Source: Lachnospiraceae bacterium
GTDB taxonomy: Bacteria > Bacillota > Clostridia > Lachnospirales > Lachnospiraceae
Assembly: GCA_024684085.1 (NCBI GenBank)
Contig: JAIKXM010000039.1
Location: 1-64,000 of the forward strand
DNA length: 64,000 nucleotides
Direction of reading: 5' to 3'
In this document: piece after piece, positions 63,265 to 64,000 of the stretch
Layout of the letters: each line of letters begins with the position of its first letter
Position numbering within the stretch: the first letter of the stretch is position 1
The notes under the pieces: generated by a model
The model's database searches: none
What the model saw: the letters and a program-made list of their open reading frames with translations, nothing else
Told to the model about the DNA's origin: nothing
Translations under genes and position numbers: made by a program

Positions 63265-64000
63265 TCATTGACAATTGCCGCATCCGCCGTGATGAGTATC
63301 ACCCTCGGTTGCCTTGAGCATAAGTCTGCCCTCTTCTGTCTTATATAACTGCTGTCTCTTCATTGCTCCGTCCCAGTCAACGAGATGACCGTCAAATTCG
63401 GGACCGTCAACGCATGCGAACTTAACTTCATCACCGACAACCACACGACATGCGCCACACATACCTGTACCGTCAACCATAATGGGATTCATGCTGACTA
63501 CTGTCGGAATCTCAAGAGTCTTGGTAAGCTTGGCTACGAACTTCATCATGATCATGGGTCCGATCGCTATACATACATCATACTTATTGCCTTCAGCAAC
63601 AAGATCTTCTATAACCTTGGTAACCATACCGCTTCTGCCGTATGAACCGTCATCAGTTGTGATATACAGATTACCGGCCACCTTCTCCATCTCTTCGGTA
63701 AGGATGAGCAGATCCTTGGTCTTGGAACCAATAATAACATCAGCATCAACGCCCTGTTCCTTAAGCCACTTAACCTGAGGATAAACGGGAGCAGTACCGA
63801 CACCACCTGCAACGAAGAGGATCTTCTTATTCTTCAGAGACTCTACAGACTCATCGCATAACTCAGATGCACGTCCCAAAGGTCCTACAACATCATTGAA
63901 GGAATCTCCGGTCTTAAGTCCGGCCATAAGCTTGGTGCTTCCGCCCACTATCTGAAACACTATCGTTACCGTCTCGGCCTCTCTGTCATAATCGCAGATC
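63265..64000 (-). CDS. nfnA: NfnA-like FAD/NAD-binding subunit, partial (5' end beyond window)
   Basis: The frame stays open to the window edge, reading ICDYDREAETVTIV before the track's start, so the 5' part lies outside. Visible parts are the FAD region (VGPLGRASEL), NAD region (LFVAGGVGTAPVYPQVKWL) and the C-terminal 2Fe-2S motif (GTGMCGACRVVVGDEVKFACVDGPEFDG). This is the sulfide/dihydroorotate-dehydrogenase-like family. It pairs with the nfnB gene 33 bp downstream to link NADH, NADPH and ferredoxin pools. Confidence 0.88.
   Translation of the reverse strand, partial: ICDYDREAETVTIVFQIVGGSTKLMAGLKTGDSFNDVVGPLGRASELCDESVESLKNKKILFVAGGVGTAPVYPQVKWLKEQGVDADVIIGSKTKDLLILTEEMEKVAGNLYITTDDGSYGRSGMVTKVIEDLVAEGNKYDVCIAIGPMIMMKFVAKLTKTLEIPTVVSMNPIMVDGTGMCGACRVVVGDEVKFACVDGPEFDGHLVDWDGAMKRQQLYKTEEGRLMLKATEGDTHHGGCGNCQ

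Overview
The window looks like chromosome from a low-to-moderate GC Clostridia bacterium, most likely a Lachnospiraceae relative. This is inferred from gene content and order: rplU-prp-rpmA-obg-yhbY-nadD-yqeK-rsfS, an L27 with the Firmicutes cleavable leader, lexA divergent from a yneA-like gene, a mre-mrd cluster containing mgsA, the HisZ-HisG fusion, and an InlB-repeat surface protein. From about 6.8 kb to the end almost every gene is on the minus strand. I see no rRNA, tRNA, CRISPR array, prophage or intact insertion sequence.

Layout. 1-1560: the tail of a GNAT acetyltransferase, then a decayed stretch with a DUF2625-like pseudogene, then a small hypothetical gene. 1.5-6.5 kb: an AI-2E family permease (minus), then on the plus strand a TtcA-like tRNA thiolase and a tyrosine recombinase, and then the divergent SOS pair yneA-like/lexA with a cluster of LexA-type boxes. 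6.8-11.1 kb: the ribosome-assembly and NAD operon led by the L21 leader. 11.3-16.4 kb: histidine genes (hisZG fusion, hisD, hisB, and a HisF-like/HisI/HisE fusion). 16.4-25.6 kb: recU, two pseudouridine synthases, a cytidylate kinase-like gene, a DUF3800 gene with its own promoter and structured leader, lspA, an AroB-like gene, sepF, yggS, an HlyD-like adaptor and a small P-loop protein. 25.7-33.5 kb: dacF-mgsA-rodA-PBP2-mreD-mreC-mreB for cell elongation. 33.5-50.9 kb: a long run of housekeeping genes (ynbB-like lyase, miaA, mutL, mutS, miaB, proA, 5-FCL, DUF896, proB, two flavoproteins, a MOP flippase, ybeY, phoH). 51.1-58.0 kb: one gene for a 2.3-kilo-residue secreted repeat protein. 58.3-64 kb: a membrane-bound EAL phosphodiesterase, rlmH, a zinc-ribbon membrane protein and the nfnB/nfnA pair running off the window.

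The most interesting non-gene content is a family of small nested palindromic mobile elements. An 81-bp element with 13-bp terminal inverted repeats and a perfect 8-bp target duplication is seen in its simple form at 3042-3122. At 6556-6740 and 60356-60540 the same element, again with perfect 8-bp duplications, carries a 96-bp cassette in its palindromic centre flanked by AATATATT duplications, and the lengths agree exactly (81 + 96 + 8 = 185). A third copy of the 96-bp cassette sits in a different palindrome at 11199-11330, and its arms show compensatory base changes. Also notable are a promoter - compact RNA - intrinsic terminator - DUF3800 gene arrangement, a second repeat family fused to the T-tracts of terminators (22.43 and 58.23 kb), and two enzyme-derived proteins that appear to have lost catalytic residues (the HisF-like domain and the AroB-like protein).
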